64,000 nucleotides of DNA from Tunturibacter gelidoferens (GTDB lineage: Bacteria; Acidobacteriota; Terriglobia; Terriglobales; Acidobacteriaceae), in NCBI RefSeq assembly GCF_040358255.1, contig NZ_CP132938.1, positions 4,154,001 to 4,218,000 on the forward strand, in the 5' to 3' direction. How positions within the stretch are numbered: the first letter of the stretch is position 1; every line of letters begins with the position of its first letter. The position numbers and the translations under genes were made by a program. Positions 44,990-53,971 of this stretch are shown here, one piece after another. The notes under the pieces were generated by a model. It was not told the origin of the DNA. It saw nothing but the letters and a program-made list of their open reading frames with translations, and made no database searches.

Positions 44990-46390
44990 ATGAGCACAAA
45001 GAAAATCCTCTTGATCGTAGTTGCGGTCCTGGTTCTTGCAGGCATCGTCGTCGGCACCATCCTTCATGGGCAGGCCAGCGTTACGAAGGTCTCCACAGGC
45101 AAGGCCGTGCACCAGGATCTGGTCTCTATCGTCAACGGCACCGGCCAAATCAAGCCGAAGACTTACGTCAACGTCGGTGCCACCGCCTTCGGGCGCATCA
45201 CCCACCTCTATGTCAAAGAAGGCGATCACGTAAAGGCTGGTACGACCCTCGCCACGGTCGAAAGTGTCCAACCGCAGGCCACCGTCGCAGCCCAGCAAGC
45301 GACTATCGCCTCATCGCGCACAGACATCACCAGCTACACTGCCGCGGAAAAGACCGCCGAGGCAAACATCGCCCAGGGCAAAGCTGACCTTGAACAGAAA
45401 AAACTCGACTTCGGCCGCGCCGAGTCCTTGTACAACGAAAAGCTGATCGCGAAACAGGACTTCGACGCCAAGAAAGCCGCGTACGACATGGCTTCCGCTA
45501 CCCTCGCCCAGCGGCAGGCTGCTCTCGCTCAAGCTATCGCGCAGACCGAATCGCAACGCGGCCACATGAACCAGGCAGTCGCCAGTCAGCGTGCAAACTT
45601 CGACGCCCTCGACAAAACCATCAGCCGCGCCCCGTTCGATGGACTTGTTACCAACGTTCCCGTGCGTGAGGGCGAAACTGTCGTCGTTGGTATCCAGAAC
45701 GCCGGCGGATCCACAATCATGACCCTCGCCGATATGTCCGTCATTACAGCGGAGGTCAAGGTCGACGAAACTGACATTGTCAACGTCTCCCTGAACCAGC
45801 CCGCTGATGTCTCCGTCGACGCGCTGCCAGGTCGGGTCTTCAAAGGCCACGTCACCGAGGTTGGCGATCAGGCCCTTCTCCGAACCACCGGCCTCTCGAC
45901 CACACAGAGCACCACAGGTACCGAGGAAGCCAAGGACTTCAAGGTCGTCGTCACCCTCGACCAGGCCTCCGACGATCTTCGCCCGGGCCTCTCGGCTACA
46001 GCAAAGATAACAACCGCCCACAAGCCGAACGCCCTCATCATCCCCATTCAGGCGCTTGTGCAGCGTGATCCTGCCGTCGAAAAAGCACTCGCAGCGAACG
46101 CAGGCAAACCAAGCGTAGTATCCGCTTCCACCTCCAGCGCTCCCGAACGCAAACCTCAACCGGTCCAGGGGGTCTACGTGCTCCGGACAGACCATAAAAA
46201 GCGCCGCGCCATCTTCGTTCCAATCACCACTGGGGTCACAGGAGCCACAGATATCGAGGTCCTCAGCGGTTTGAAAGATGGTGATGAAATCGTCACTGGA
46301 CGCTATCGAATCCTGAGAACCCTAAAGAGTGGAACTTCCGTCAAAGTAGACAACAGCGTTGAAGCTCCAGGCGACTCCGACAAATCATAA
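44990..46390 (+). CDS. macA: MacA-like periplasmic adaptor (HlyD family)
   Basis: 466 residues. An N-terminal signal-anchor (ILLIVVAVLVLAGIVVGTIL) is followed by a biotinyl-lipoyl-like domain (VNVGATAFGRITHLYVKEGDHVKAGTTLATVES), a long alpha-helical hairpin rich in Ala, Gln and Lys (about 90-205), the second lipoyl half (ISRAPFDGLVTNVPVREGETV) and a beta-barrel and membrane-proximal domain (DDLRPGLSATAKITT). This is the architecture of tripartite efflux adaptors of the MacA group. It is followed 130 bp later by a LolD/MacB-type ATPase, so together they form two parts of an efflux system; no permease gene is directly adjacent. Confidence 0.87.
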   Translation: MSTKKILLIVVAVLVLAGIVVGTILHGQASVTKVSTGKAVHQDLVSIVNGTGQIKPKTYVNVGATAFGRITHLYVKEGDHVKAGTTLATVESVQPQATVAAQQATIASSRTDITSYTAAEKTAEANIAQGKADLEQKKLDFGRAESLYNEKLIAKQDFDAKKAAYDMASATLAQRQAALAQAIAQTESQRGHMNQAVASQRANFDALDKTISRAPFDGLVTNVPVREGETVVVGIQNAGGSTIMTLADMSVITAEVKVDETDIVNVSLNQPADVSVDALPGRVFKGHVTEVGDQALLRTTGLSTTQSTTGTEEAKDFKVVVTLDQASDDLRPGLSATAKITTAHKPNALIIPIQALVQRDPAVEKALAANAGKPSVVSASTSSAPERKPQPVQGVYVLRTDHKKRRAIFVPITTGVTGATDIEVLSGLKDGDEIVTGRYRILRTLKSGTSVKVDNSVEAPGDSDKS

Positions 46391-46520
46391 GAAAAAAACC
46401 TGAATATACCGAAAAAAAGCCTTAAAATTGTTGTTCTCGGAGTGACTCAGTCAATACCGCGGAACCATCCCACCACCCCAAACGTACTATCCTGAAATAC
46501 GTAGGAGCACGGAGAACCGG

Positions 46521-47279
46521 ATGGCCATTGAAACTGCAGTCGAATCCAACCTAAGCACCAGCAACGCCTCCGGACCCACCCCCGGAGACGTCATCGTCAC
46601 CGACAATCTCTGGAAGACCTACGAGATGGGCGATCAGCAGGTGCACGCCCTCCGCGGTGTCAACCTCCGCATCCGCCACAATGAGTACGTTGCCATTATG
46701 GGTCCCTCTGGCTCCGGCAAGTCCACCCTGATGAATCTCATTGGTTGTCTCGACTCGCCCTCCCAAGGCCGCTACTGGCTCAACGGCCATGACGTCTCCG
46801 AGCTTAACGACGATGAGCTCGCCCGAATCCGCAACAAAGAGATCGGGTTCGTCTTCCAGACCTTCAACCTGCTCGCCCGCGCCACATCGCTCCACAACGT
46901 CGAGCTGCCTCTGATCTACAACGGCACACCCGCAGCTGCACGCACCGAGCGAGCAAAGAGTGTCCTCGAGTCAGTCGGTCTCGGCACTCGCATGATGCAC
47001 AAGCCCAACGAACTCTCCGGCGGTCAGCGTCAGCGCGTCGCCATCGCCCGTGCTTTGGTGAACAAACCCTCAATCATCCTCGCCGACGAACCCACCGGCA
47101 ACCTCGACTCCAAAACGGGCGACGAGATCATGGCTCTGTTCGACGAACTTCATGCCGGCGGTAACACCATCATCCTCGTCACCCACGAGCCCGACATCGC
47201 CGAATACGCCCACCGAATCGTCACCATCCGCGACGGCGTCATCGCCGGCGACCATCTCTCGGCGCGCATCCGTAACTGA
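46521..47279 (+). CDS. ABC transporter ATPase, LolD/MacB type
   Basis: 252 residues. Walker A GPSGSGKST, Q-loop FVFQTFNLLARATSLHNVELPL (the Q-loop sequence typical of MacB/LolD), signature LSGGQRQR, Walker B IILADEPTGNLDSKTGDEIM and H-loop ILVTHEPDIAEYAHR. The ATPase is free-standing, whereas true MacB fuses it to the permease. It should pair with FtsX-type permeases such as those at 9622-12124 or with ones outside the window. The ATG at 46521 has GGAG 10 bases upstream. The first 25 residues before the ATPase domain are unconserved. Confidence 0.92.
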   Translation: MAIETAVESNLSTSNASGPTPGDVIVTDNLWKTYEMGDQQVHALRGVNLRIRHNEYVAIMGPSGSGKSTLMNLIGCLDSPSQGRYWLNGHDVSELNDDELARIRNKEIGFVFQTFNLLARATSLHNVELPLIYNGTPAAARTERAKSVLESVGLGTRMMHKPNELSGGQRQRVAIARALVNKPSIILADEPTGNLDSKTGDEIMALFDELHAGGNTIILVTHEPDIAEYAHRIVTIRDGVIAGDHLSARIRN

Positions 47280-47355
47280 CTGCAGCATCAGTTGCGATAA
47301 AGATTCAATGCGGCACGGTTACATCCGCACCCAGCTCATTCCCGTCTAAAATGGA

Positions 47356-49995
47356 ATGATGGCAAAAGCGTTTCGTCGTTCGCGCTTCCTTGGAGCCCTC
47401 GCTGCTACTCTTCTGGCCTGCCCGCTGCTCCACGCTGACCCCGCGCGCTTCGACCTGGCTGGGCCAAAGGTAGACGTCCACGTCACGCGCTCTGGCAAAG
47501 TTCTGCCCATTGCCCAAGTCCCCAACCTGCAGCCTGGCGACAAGATCTGGCTCCGCGCAGACCTGCCCCCCACGCAATCAGTTCACTACCTCCTGGTCGC
47601 CGCCTTCCTGCGCGGAACCACAAATCCTCCGCCGGACAACTGGTTTTTTGAGATCCAGACCTGGAATAAAAAAGTCCGCGAAGAGGGCGTCACCATCACC
47701 GTCCCCGCCGAGGCTCAGCAGGTAATCCTCTTCCTTGCGCCCGAAACCGGAGGCGATTTCAGCACCCTTCGCTCCGCGGTTCGCGGTCGCCCCGGCATCT
47801 TCGTCCGCGCGTCTCAAGACCTCATCGAGGCCGGCTTCGAGCAGGCCCGCATTGAGACCTACCTCGCCGCTATCCGCCGTGTGCCACCCGAAGACTCCAA
47901 GGGTCTCGCCGAACACTCTGATCTTCTCTCCCGCACCCTCAATCTCAAGCCGAACGGAGACTGCTTCAAACGCCCCGTCGACATGCAGGCCGCTTGTCTC
48001 ACTCAAGCCGGAAACCAAAGTCTTCTCGATGATGGCCATGGCCAGACCGTCGCCGACGCGTTGAGCAGTGGAGCAAACTCTGACTTCATCGCTCAGGCCA
48101 GCTATACCCAACTCGCCGGAGCAGGTACTTACAGCGCCTATGTCGGTGCAATCGTGGATCTTATCCGCATCACCAGTAGCCTTCACACCGCCAAGTATCA
48201 ATACATTCCCGCAATTGCCTTTCCTGATGGCGATGCTCTCAACCTTCGCCTCAACACCCCACCCTCCTTCAACAACCCCAAATCCGTCATCGTCATCGGC
48301 CTTCCTGCAATTCAGGCTTCTCTCCCCCCACCCCTCCGCGCCTCCAGTCCTGACAGCGTCTCCTGCCTGCTCAAACCCGCTGTTGTTCTTCCTGTAGAGG
48401 GCGCGCCTCTTGTCTACGCGACCACGCTGGCACACGATCTCGTCCTTCATATCGATGGCCCCAACGGCGGCACCGATATTCCGGTTAAGCCGGACGCCTT
48501 TGAAGGCGGCCTCGTCCTCTCCCACGCACCCGCGCGGAAGCCCCTGTCCCTCGAATCGAACCCAGACGCAAACTCCGACCCTGTACAAAACGTCAGTTCC
48601 AACGCAACTCCGGAATCCCAACCGGCGGTAGCGGCCTCTGCACCTGCATCGCATCAAACCACCAACACCGTCACCGGCACCATTACCGGCTTTTGGGGCT
48701 TCGACGCCTTCAAAGGTCCCACCCTCCAGCTCCAGGACACCCCAGGAAAAGACTGGAAGCTCGCCGACGATGACGTGTTGATCGCAGGCCGCGAAAATCA
48801 TCTCATGCTCAGCTCCACCGGCACCGCATGCGTCGACACCATCTCTCTCGACACCAGCGCCGGCAAATTGGTCGAAACCAAGTGGAAGCCAACGGGCAAA
48901 CCTGCTGCGGTCGACGTAACCGTCTCTCTCAAATCCATCAACCCGGGTGCCCTTCACCTCGCTATCAAACAGTTTGGCGACACGAAGGCAAGCACAGTCG
49001 CCGCCAAGACTTACTCTGAACCCGCACGTCTAGCCTCGCTCGAACTCCACGCCGGGGACACCACCGCAGACCTCACCGGTTCCAGCCTCGATCAGGTCCA
49101 GCAGCTAACCATCAACGACCTCACCTTTACCCCCGCTCCGCCAAGCACGCCCTCTAATCAGGACACCGCGACCCCAACTCCCGCGCCACCTAACTCCGAC
49201 ACTCAACTTCGTCTTACCCTTCCCCCAAACAGCCAGGCGCTCAAACTTCGCGTCGGCGACCATCTTACCGCCAGCTTGTCACTCAAAGACGGTCGCACCC
49301 TCACTCTTCCCGTCACGGTCTCGCCACCACGGCCCTCCGTTACTCTCATCAGCAAGAACATCGGCCAATCGAGCACTACGCCCATCCACCTAGCCGACCA
49401 GGACGATCTGCCAGCCGACCAGCAACTCACCTTCTCCCTCAAGTCAGTTGTGCCCTTTCCCCGCTCCGGCAAGATTGAAATAGCGAACGCCGACGAAAGT
49501 CTGCACACCACCCTGAGTGTCTCCTCCGGCAACCTGGTACTTCAAAATCCGCACACCATCCTCGCCACCCTGGATCCCCTCAAGGACTTTGGCGCCTCCG
49601 CCTTTGGGCCACTCCGCCTTCGCCCCGTCTCCCCCGACGGAACCACCGGCGACTGGCTCCCACTTGTCACTCTCGTCCGCCTCCCAACCTTCAAAGACCT
49701 TCACTGCCCCGCCGACACCACCCAGCCCTGCACTGTCACCGGCTCCAGCCTCTATCTGGTAGATTCCATCGCCACCGACGTTGCCTTTACCTCTCCAATC
49801 ACTGTCCCGGAAGGGTTCGTTGGTACCGCTCTTACGCTCCCCCGCCCCGCAAAGACCGGCTTCTTTCTCCGCCTGCGCGACGACCCCACGTCCGCGAATA
49901 CCGTAATTCTTCCAATCCTGCCTCAGGCGGCGCCGACCGCCGCACCTAACTCCCCGACCGCGTCCGCCAGCCCCAAGAGCCCACTGAGAAATTAG
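47356..49995 (+). CDS. Large secreted protein of unknown function
   Basis: 879 residues. Signal peptide (FLGALAATLLACPLLHA) is followed by a domain with DVHVTRSGKVLPIAQVPNLQPGDKIWLRADL, then a mostly beta-strand protein interrupted by two low-complexity linkers rich in Pro, Ser, Thr and Asn (about 395-435 and 595-625) and a Pro/Ala/Ser tail. There is no obvious catalytic motif and no membrane helix beyond the signal. The start is one of two adjacent ATG codons at 47356 and 47359. It lies 76 bp after the MacA-like and ATPase genes on the same strand and could be an exported partner of that system. I do not recognise the family. Confidence 0.72.
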   Translation: MMAKAFRRSRFLGALAATLLACPLLHADPARFDLAGPKVDVHVTRSGKVLPIAQVPNLQPGDKIWLRADLPPTQSVHYLLVAAFLRGTTNPPPDNWFFEIQTWNKKVREEGVTITVPAEAQQVILFLAPETGGDFSTLRSAVRGRPGIFVRASQDLIEAGFEQARIETYLAAIRRVPPEDSKGLAEHSDLLSRTLNLKPNGDCFKRPVDMQAACLTQAGNQSLLDDGHGQTVADALSSGANSDFIAQASYTQLAGAGTYSAYVGAIVDLIRITSSLHTAKYQYIPAIAFPDGDALNLRLNTPPSFNNPKSVIVIGLPAIQASLPPPLRASSPDSVSCLLKPAVVLPVEGAPLVYATTLAHDLVLHIDGPNGGTDIPVKPDAFEGGLVLSHAPARKPLSLESNPDANSDPVQNVSSNATPESQPAVAASAPASHQTTNTVTGTITGFWGFDAFKGPTLQLQDTPGKDWKLADDDVLIAGRENHLMLSSTGTACVDTISLDTSAGKLVETKWKPTGKPAAVDVTVSLKSINPGALHLAIKQFGDTKASTVAAKTYSEPARLASLELHAGDTTADLTGSSLDQVQQLTINDLTFTPAPPSTPSNQDTATPTPAPPNSDTQLRLTLPPNSQALKLRVGDHLTASLSLKDGRTLTLPVTVSPPRPSVTLISKNIGQSSTTPIHLADQDDLPADQQLTFSLKSVVPFPRSGKIEIANADESLHTTLSVSSGNLVLQNPHTILATLDPLKDFGASAFGPLRLRPVSPDGTTGDWLPLVTLVRLPTFKDLHCPADTTQPCTVTGSSLYLVDSIATDVAFTSPITVPEGFVGTALTLPRPAKTGFFLRLRDDPTSANTVILPILPQAAPTAAPNSPTASASPKSPLRN

Positions 49996-50032
49996 CAACC
50001 ACTAGTCTAGGAGCAAATCAGAGCCAAATGAA

Positions 50033-50067
50033 AAGAAGACGCCCAGCCGAAGCCGGACGCCCTTCTT
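50033..50067 (-). terminator. Terminator with UUCG tetraloop after the permease operon
   Basis: On the minus strand AAGAAG, a small internal loop, CGTCCGGC, the tetraloop TTCG, GCTGGGCG and CTTCTT form a stem (two G-U pairs) closed by C(UUCG)G, followed by a T-rich run. It lies 19 bp past the stop of the permease gene that ends the accBC-thiE operon. Confidence 0.65.
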
Positions 50068-50085
50068 GCTCTCAAAATCTGTCTG

Positions 50086-51696
50086 CTACTTGATCTCCAC
50101 TGACTCCTTCGCTTCAAGGCTCTGCTGCAGCGTACTGTGTTTTCTGCTGTAGGTGAAATAGACAACGAGCCCGATAATCAGCCACACGATCAATCGGACC
50201 CAGTTCCAGATTCCCAGCTTGTACATCATGTAGCCATTGAAGAAAATCCCAAGAATCGGCACGAACGGCACCAGCGGTGTCTTGAACGGCCTTGCGCGAT
50301 CAGGATCGGTCCTCCGCAGCACAATCACGGCGATACATACGATGACAAACGCCAACAGCGTTCCGATGTTCACCATCTTGCCAATATCGTCGATGGGAGT
50401 AATGCTTCCCACAATTGCGGCTAAAAGGCCTGCGAGGATCGTACCCTTCCACGGCGTCCTGAACTTATGGTGGATATCCCCAAAAAACTTCTTCGGCAGC
50501 AAACCGTCGTGTGCCATCGAGTAGAGTACCCGACTCTGCCCCAGCAACATCACCAACATCACGCTGGTCAACCCGGCCAGCGCACCAATGGTCACGATGT
50601 TTGAAGCCCACGCCAGGTTGTGATCGAGAAAGGCCCGCGAGATTGGTGCTTCAATATTCACCTCGCGCCACGGCACCATCCCAGTCAGAACGGCCGCCAC
50701 GCCGATATAAAGAAGCGTGCAGATAGAAAGCGACACAATGATTCCAATTGGCAGATCGCGCTGCGGATTCTTTGCCTCCTGAGCCGTCGTGGACACCGCG
50801 TCGAAACCAATATAAGAGAAGAACACGAGCCCAGCAGCCAGTCCAATTCCGCCAACGCCAAACGGCGCGAAGCTATGCCAGTCCGTCCCCCAATTCGACT
50901 TGGTGATGTAGTGCGATCCAAGGCCAAGCACAAACAGCACGATTCCAACTTTGATAGCCACGATGGTCGCGTTGAACTTCGCGCTCTCTTTAATGCCCAC
51001 CACGAGCACCGCTGTAATCACCAGCGCAATCAGGAAAGCCGGTACATTGACCCCGATCTCCACTCCAAAGATGTGTGGTGCATTCAACAGCGCATGCGCC
51101 TGGGTCACAAGTTCGGGCGGATGCGCCGCCTTCAATGCGTCCATCGCATCGCTGAACGCTGGAGTACCCGGAACCATGCCCGGATGAGAGCTCAAAACCA
51201 TGCCTCTCGCCACACGATCGGTCGCCTGCCTCAGCCCCGTCCAGTGATCATAGGCCAGCCATAAGGGAAACCTGAGATGGAAGATGTTCAGCATCTCTAC
51301 AAAATTGTTCGACCAACCCGAACTCACCGTGCTCGCGCCCATCGCGTACTCAAGCGTCAGATCCCACCCGATGATCCACGCGATCAACTCACCCAGGGTC
51401 GCATACGCATAGGTGTAGGCGCTGCCTGCCAACGGAATCATCGCCGCAAATTCCGCATAGCACAATCCCGCGAAGGCGCATCCCAACCCGCTCAGCACAA
51501 ATGCCAGCATCAGGCTAGGCCCGGCGGTTCTCGCTCCCAATCCGCTCAGCACGAAGATACCTGCACCGATCACCGCGCCGATGCCGAGTGCAGTCAACTG
51601 CACTGGCCCCAGCACCCGCTCCAGTGTATCGACGCCATGTTCATTGGCCTCGGCCATCATCTTGTTCATCGACTTCTTGGCAAACAAATTTCCCAT
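50086..51696 (-). CDS. APC-family amino acid permease (cationic amino acid transporter type)
   Basis: 536 residues from the ATG at 51696 (GGGAG upstream, 24 bp after the preceding gene). MNKMMAEANEHGVDTLERVLGPVQLTALGIGAVIGAGIFVLSG is the opening of the YfnA/CAT-like group, with about 12 to 14 helices. It has a larger loop between helices 3 and 4 (about 120-200) and YIGFDAVSTTAQEAKNPQRDLPIGI. Members import amino acids by proton symport. An open frame continues upstream to 52050, but that part is Cys- and Gly-rich and lies inside the preceding permease gene, so it is not coding. Confidence 0.9.
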   Translation of the reverse strand: MGNLFAKKSMNKMMAEANEHGVDTLERVLGPVQLTALGIGAVIGAGIFVLSGLGARTAGPSLMLAFVLSGLGCAFAGLCYAEFAAMIPLAGSAYTYAYATLGELIAWIIGWDLTLEYAMGASTVSSGWSNNFVEMLNIFHLRFPLWLAYDHWTGLRQATDRVARGMVLSSHPGMVPGTPAFSDAMDALKAAHPPELVTQAHALLNAPHIFGVEIGVNVPAFLIALVITAVLVVGIKESAKFNATIVAIKVGIVLFVLGLGSHYITKSNWGTDWHSFAPFGVGGIGLAAGLVFFSYIGFDAVSTTAQEAKNPQRDLPIGIIVSLSICTLLYIGVAAVLTGMVPWREVNIEAPISRAFLDHNLAWASNIVTIGALAGLTSVMLVMLLGQSRVLYSMAHDGLLPKKFFGDIHHKFRTPWKGTILAGLLAAIVGSITPIDDIGKMVNIGTLLAFVIVCIAVIVLRRTDPDRARPFKTPLVPFVPILGIFFNGYMMYKLGIWNWVRLIVWLIIGLVVYFTYSRKHSTLQQSLEAKESVEIK

Positions 51697-51719
51697 GCGC
51701 GCTCTAATCTCCCAACTTC

Positions 51720-53327
51720 CTAAACAGCATCCGCGACAGCTTGTCGCTTCCACACCAGATACACCGGTATGCCCAACAGAACAATTATCAGGCCCGGCCA
51801 CGTGTACTGAGGTTTGTAACGCAATAGTACTGCACAAATCCACAGCGCCATCACGATATAAAGCCCCGGCAGCAGAGGATACCCGAACGCCCGATAAGGC
51901 CGCGCCGCCGTCGGCCGAGTCCGCCGAAGCACAAACAGCCCCGCAATCGTCAGAATATAAAAGACCAGCACGGCAAAGATCACATAATCCAGAAGCTGCC
52001 CATAACTCCCCGAGAGGCACAACAGGCAGGTCCACGCCCACTGCACCCACAGCGAGTTCACCGGCGTCTTCGACCTCTCACTCAGCCTCCCCACAGACTT
52101 AAAAAACAGCCCATCCCGGCTCATCGCGTAGTACACCCGCGCACCCGCCAAGAGCATTCCGTTTACACATCCAAAGGTCGAGATCAGAATCGCCGCAGCC
52201 ATCAGCCTCGCGCCGTAGCCAGCAAGGGCTTGCTCCATCACCGCCGTCGCAACCCTGTCCTCAGAAGCAAACTGAATCCCTCGGCCCGCAATCGTCGTCG
52301 CCGCTGCATCGCCCGCCAGCGGCAGCACACTCAGATAAACGAAGTTGCATAGCACATACAGCAGCAGCACCACGCCCGTGCCAATCGCTAACGAGAGCGG
52401 AAGATTCTTCTTCGGGTTCCTGATCTCGCCCGCCGTAAAGGTAACGTTGTTCCACGCATCCGAGCTGAACAGCGATCCCACCTGAACCACCGCCACCATT
52501 GTTAGCAATCCAACATAGGCGGTCGGGCCACCCACCCCCACCTGCACCGCATGCAACGTGTGCCATCCTGCCCCCGTCCAGAAGTGTTGCCAGCCCGCCC
52601 CAAAGTTCGCCGCCACCGCAACCGAATTCTTTGCCAGCACACCCACCAGCACCACCGCCGCCAACGCAAGCACCTTCGCAGAGGTGAAGACATTCTGCAC
52701 TGCCGCCCCCATCTTCACGCCAAAGGTATTGAGCAGCGTCAGCAGCGTGATCACCACAATCGCCGACAGGTTCGCCGTATTCAGCCCAATATCCATGTTG
52801 CCCAACATCATTGGTCCCACATGCCACGGCGGAACGTGCCCAATGTGCCAGATCCAGTTCTGCGCACTCACACTCGGAAAGAAAACTCCAAGAAACTTTC
52901 CGAACGCAACCCCCACGGCCGCAATCGTCCCCGTTTGAATCACCAGGAAAAGAGTCCACCCATAAAGAAAACCCCACAGCGGCCCAAGCGCCTCGCGGAG
53001 ATAAACATACTGTCCACCGGCTTTAGGCATCATCGCCGCGAGCTCCCCGTAGCTCAGCGCGCCGATCATGGTCATCGCCGCCGTCACCAGCCAGGCCGCA
53101 ATCAGCAACGCCGGCGAACCCAACCCGCGCGACATATCCGCCGACACAATGAAGATGCCCGACCCGATCATCGAACCCATCACAATCGCGGTCGCCGAAA
53201 ACAGCCCCATCCCCTGTACAAACTGAGGAGCCGACGACACCGGTGCAGCATCGTCCACAATGCCTATTTGTTTGTCATCCCGAAGCGAAGCAGGGGGATC
53301 TGCTGTTATTTTTTTCACAAGATTCAC
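51720..53327 (-). CDS. APC-family amino acid permease
   Basis: 535 residues if started at the GTG at 53327. The core begins QGMGLFSATAIVMGSMIGSGIFIVSADMSRGLGSP and has about 12 helices; AALSYGELAAMMPKAGGQYVYLRE-like sequence and PLSLAIGTGVVLLLYVL follow. It resembles LAT-like amino acid exchangers or permeases. The first 20 codons (KITADPPASLRDDKQ) are produced by a repeat-like DNA element and have no ribosome site, so a start at the GTG at 53258 or another downstream codon is possible. It lies between thiE and a second APC permease. Confidence 0.88.
   Translation of the reverse strand: MNLVKKITADPPASLRDDKQIGIVDDAAPVSSAPQFVQGMGLFSATAIVMGSMIGSGIFIVSADMSRGLGSPALLIAAWLVTAAMTMIGALSYGELAAMMPKAGGQYVYLREALGPLWGFLYGWTLFLVIQTGTIAAVGVAFGKFLGVFFPSVSAQNWIWHIGHVPPWHVGPMMLGNMDIGLNTANLSAIVVITLLTLLNTFGVKMGAAVQNVFTSAKVLALAAVVLVGVLAKNSVAVAANFGAGWQHFWTGAGWHTLHAVQVGVGGPTAYVGLLTMVAVVQVGSLFSSDAWNNVTFTAGEIRNPKKNLPLSLAIGTGVVLLLYVLCNFVYLSVLPLAGDAAATTIAGRGIQFASEDRVATAVMEQALAGYGARLMAAAILISTFGCVNGMLLAGARVYYAMSRDGLFFKSVGRLSERSKTPVNSLWVQWAWTCLLCLSGSYGQLLDYVIFAVLVFYILTIAGLFVLRRTRPTAARPYRAFGYPLLPGLYIVMALWICAVLLRYKPQYTWPGLIIVLLGIPVYLVWKRQAVADAV
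53268..53316 (-). repeat. REP-like dispersed element at permease 5' end
   Basis: The plus strand reads TTTGTCATCCCGAAGCGAAG then CAGGGGGATCTGCTG. From memory, closely similar motifs recur in intergenic regions of Granulicella/Edaphobacter-type genomes. Only one full copy is in this window, so the call rests on recall and not on repetition seen here. Confidence 0.4.
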
Positions 53328-53338
53328 GTTCGTCTGTT

Positions 53339-53971
53339 CTACCGCAAAACATCGAGAAAGTCTCTCGCCACTTTCTCAACCGACTCCCCCTCAGCGATCA
53401 ATGCGCTGATCACCGCAACCGAATCCGCCCCGGCATCGATCACACTTCGCGCATTCGCCCGCGTAACTCCACCGATCGCCACAATCGGCTTCTTCGTCAG
53501 TCTCTGCGCCAGCCTCACACCCGCCAAACCAATAATCGGTTCCGCATCCAGCTTCGTCCCCGTAGCAAACACCGGCCCCACGGCAACATAATCCGCAGAA
53601 CTCAACTCCGCCTGTCGAGCCTGCTCCTCGGTATGCGTCGAAACCCCCACCCAACGCTGTGCCCCCACAACCCGGCGTGCTTCATCAGGCGACAGATCCT
53701 CCTGCCCTACATGAACTCCATCCCACCCGGCAAGCAACGCGAGATCTGCCCGGTCATTCAAAATCAATCGACACTCACTTCCAGCCATCGCATCACGAAT
53801 TAACGCTGCAACCCTCAGAACCTCCCGAGGACCTGTCGTCTTACTGCGATACTGGAGCAGCCCAACCCCAGCTGCTCTTAGTTCCTTCGCGAATCGCTCA
53901 ACCGTAAAGCCGCGACTCACCAGAAACCCGTCATCCACAATCGGATACAAGCGAGGCAGAGAGGTCTCCAC
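53339..53971 (-). CDS. thiE: Thiamine-phosphate synthase
   Basis: 210 residues. Motifs: LYPIVDDGFL, GLLQYRSKTTGPREVL, CRLILNDRADLALLAGWDGVHVGQEDLSPDEAR, VGVSTHTEEQA, DYVAVGPVFATGTKLDAEPIIGL and VAIGGVTRANARSVIDAGADSVAVIS. ThiE condenses HMP-PP and the thiazole phosphate to thiamine monophosphate. The start is GTG, directly abutting the accC stop (TAGGTG), with AAGGA inside the accC end, so translation is coupled. No thiamine riboswitch is visible, which is expected for an internal operon gene. Placement with accBC is unusual. Confidence 0.93.
   Translation of the reverse strand: METSLPRLYPIVDDGFLVSRGFTVERFAKELRAAGVGLLQYRSKTTGPREVLRVAALIRDAMAGSECRLILNDRADLALLAGWDGVHVGQEDLSPDEARRVVGAQRWVGVSTHTEEQARQAELSSADYVAVGPVFATGTKLDAEPIIGLAGVRLAQRLTKKPIVAIGGVTRANARSVIDAGADSVAVISALIAEGESVEKVARDFLDVLR

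Noticed and set aside
47578..48957. Minus-strand open frame of 459 codons inside the 879-residue secreted protein gene
   Set aside because: It is antisense to a gene with a signal peptide, is Gly/Val/Glu-rich with scattered Cys, and has no ribosome site or domain.
51697..52050. N-terminal extension of the APC permease to 52050
   Set aside because: The extension is Cys/Gly-rich shadow sequence lying inside the preceding permease gene; the ATG at 51696 has a ribosome site and begins the conserved protein.
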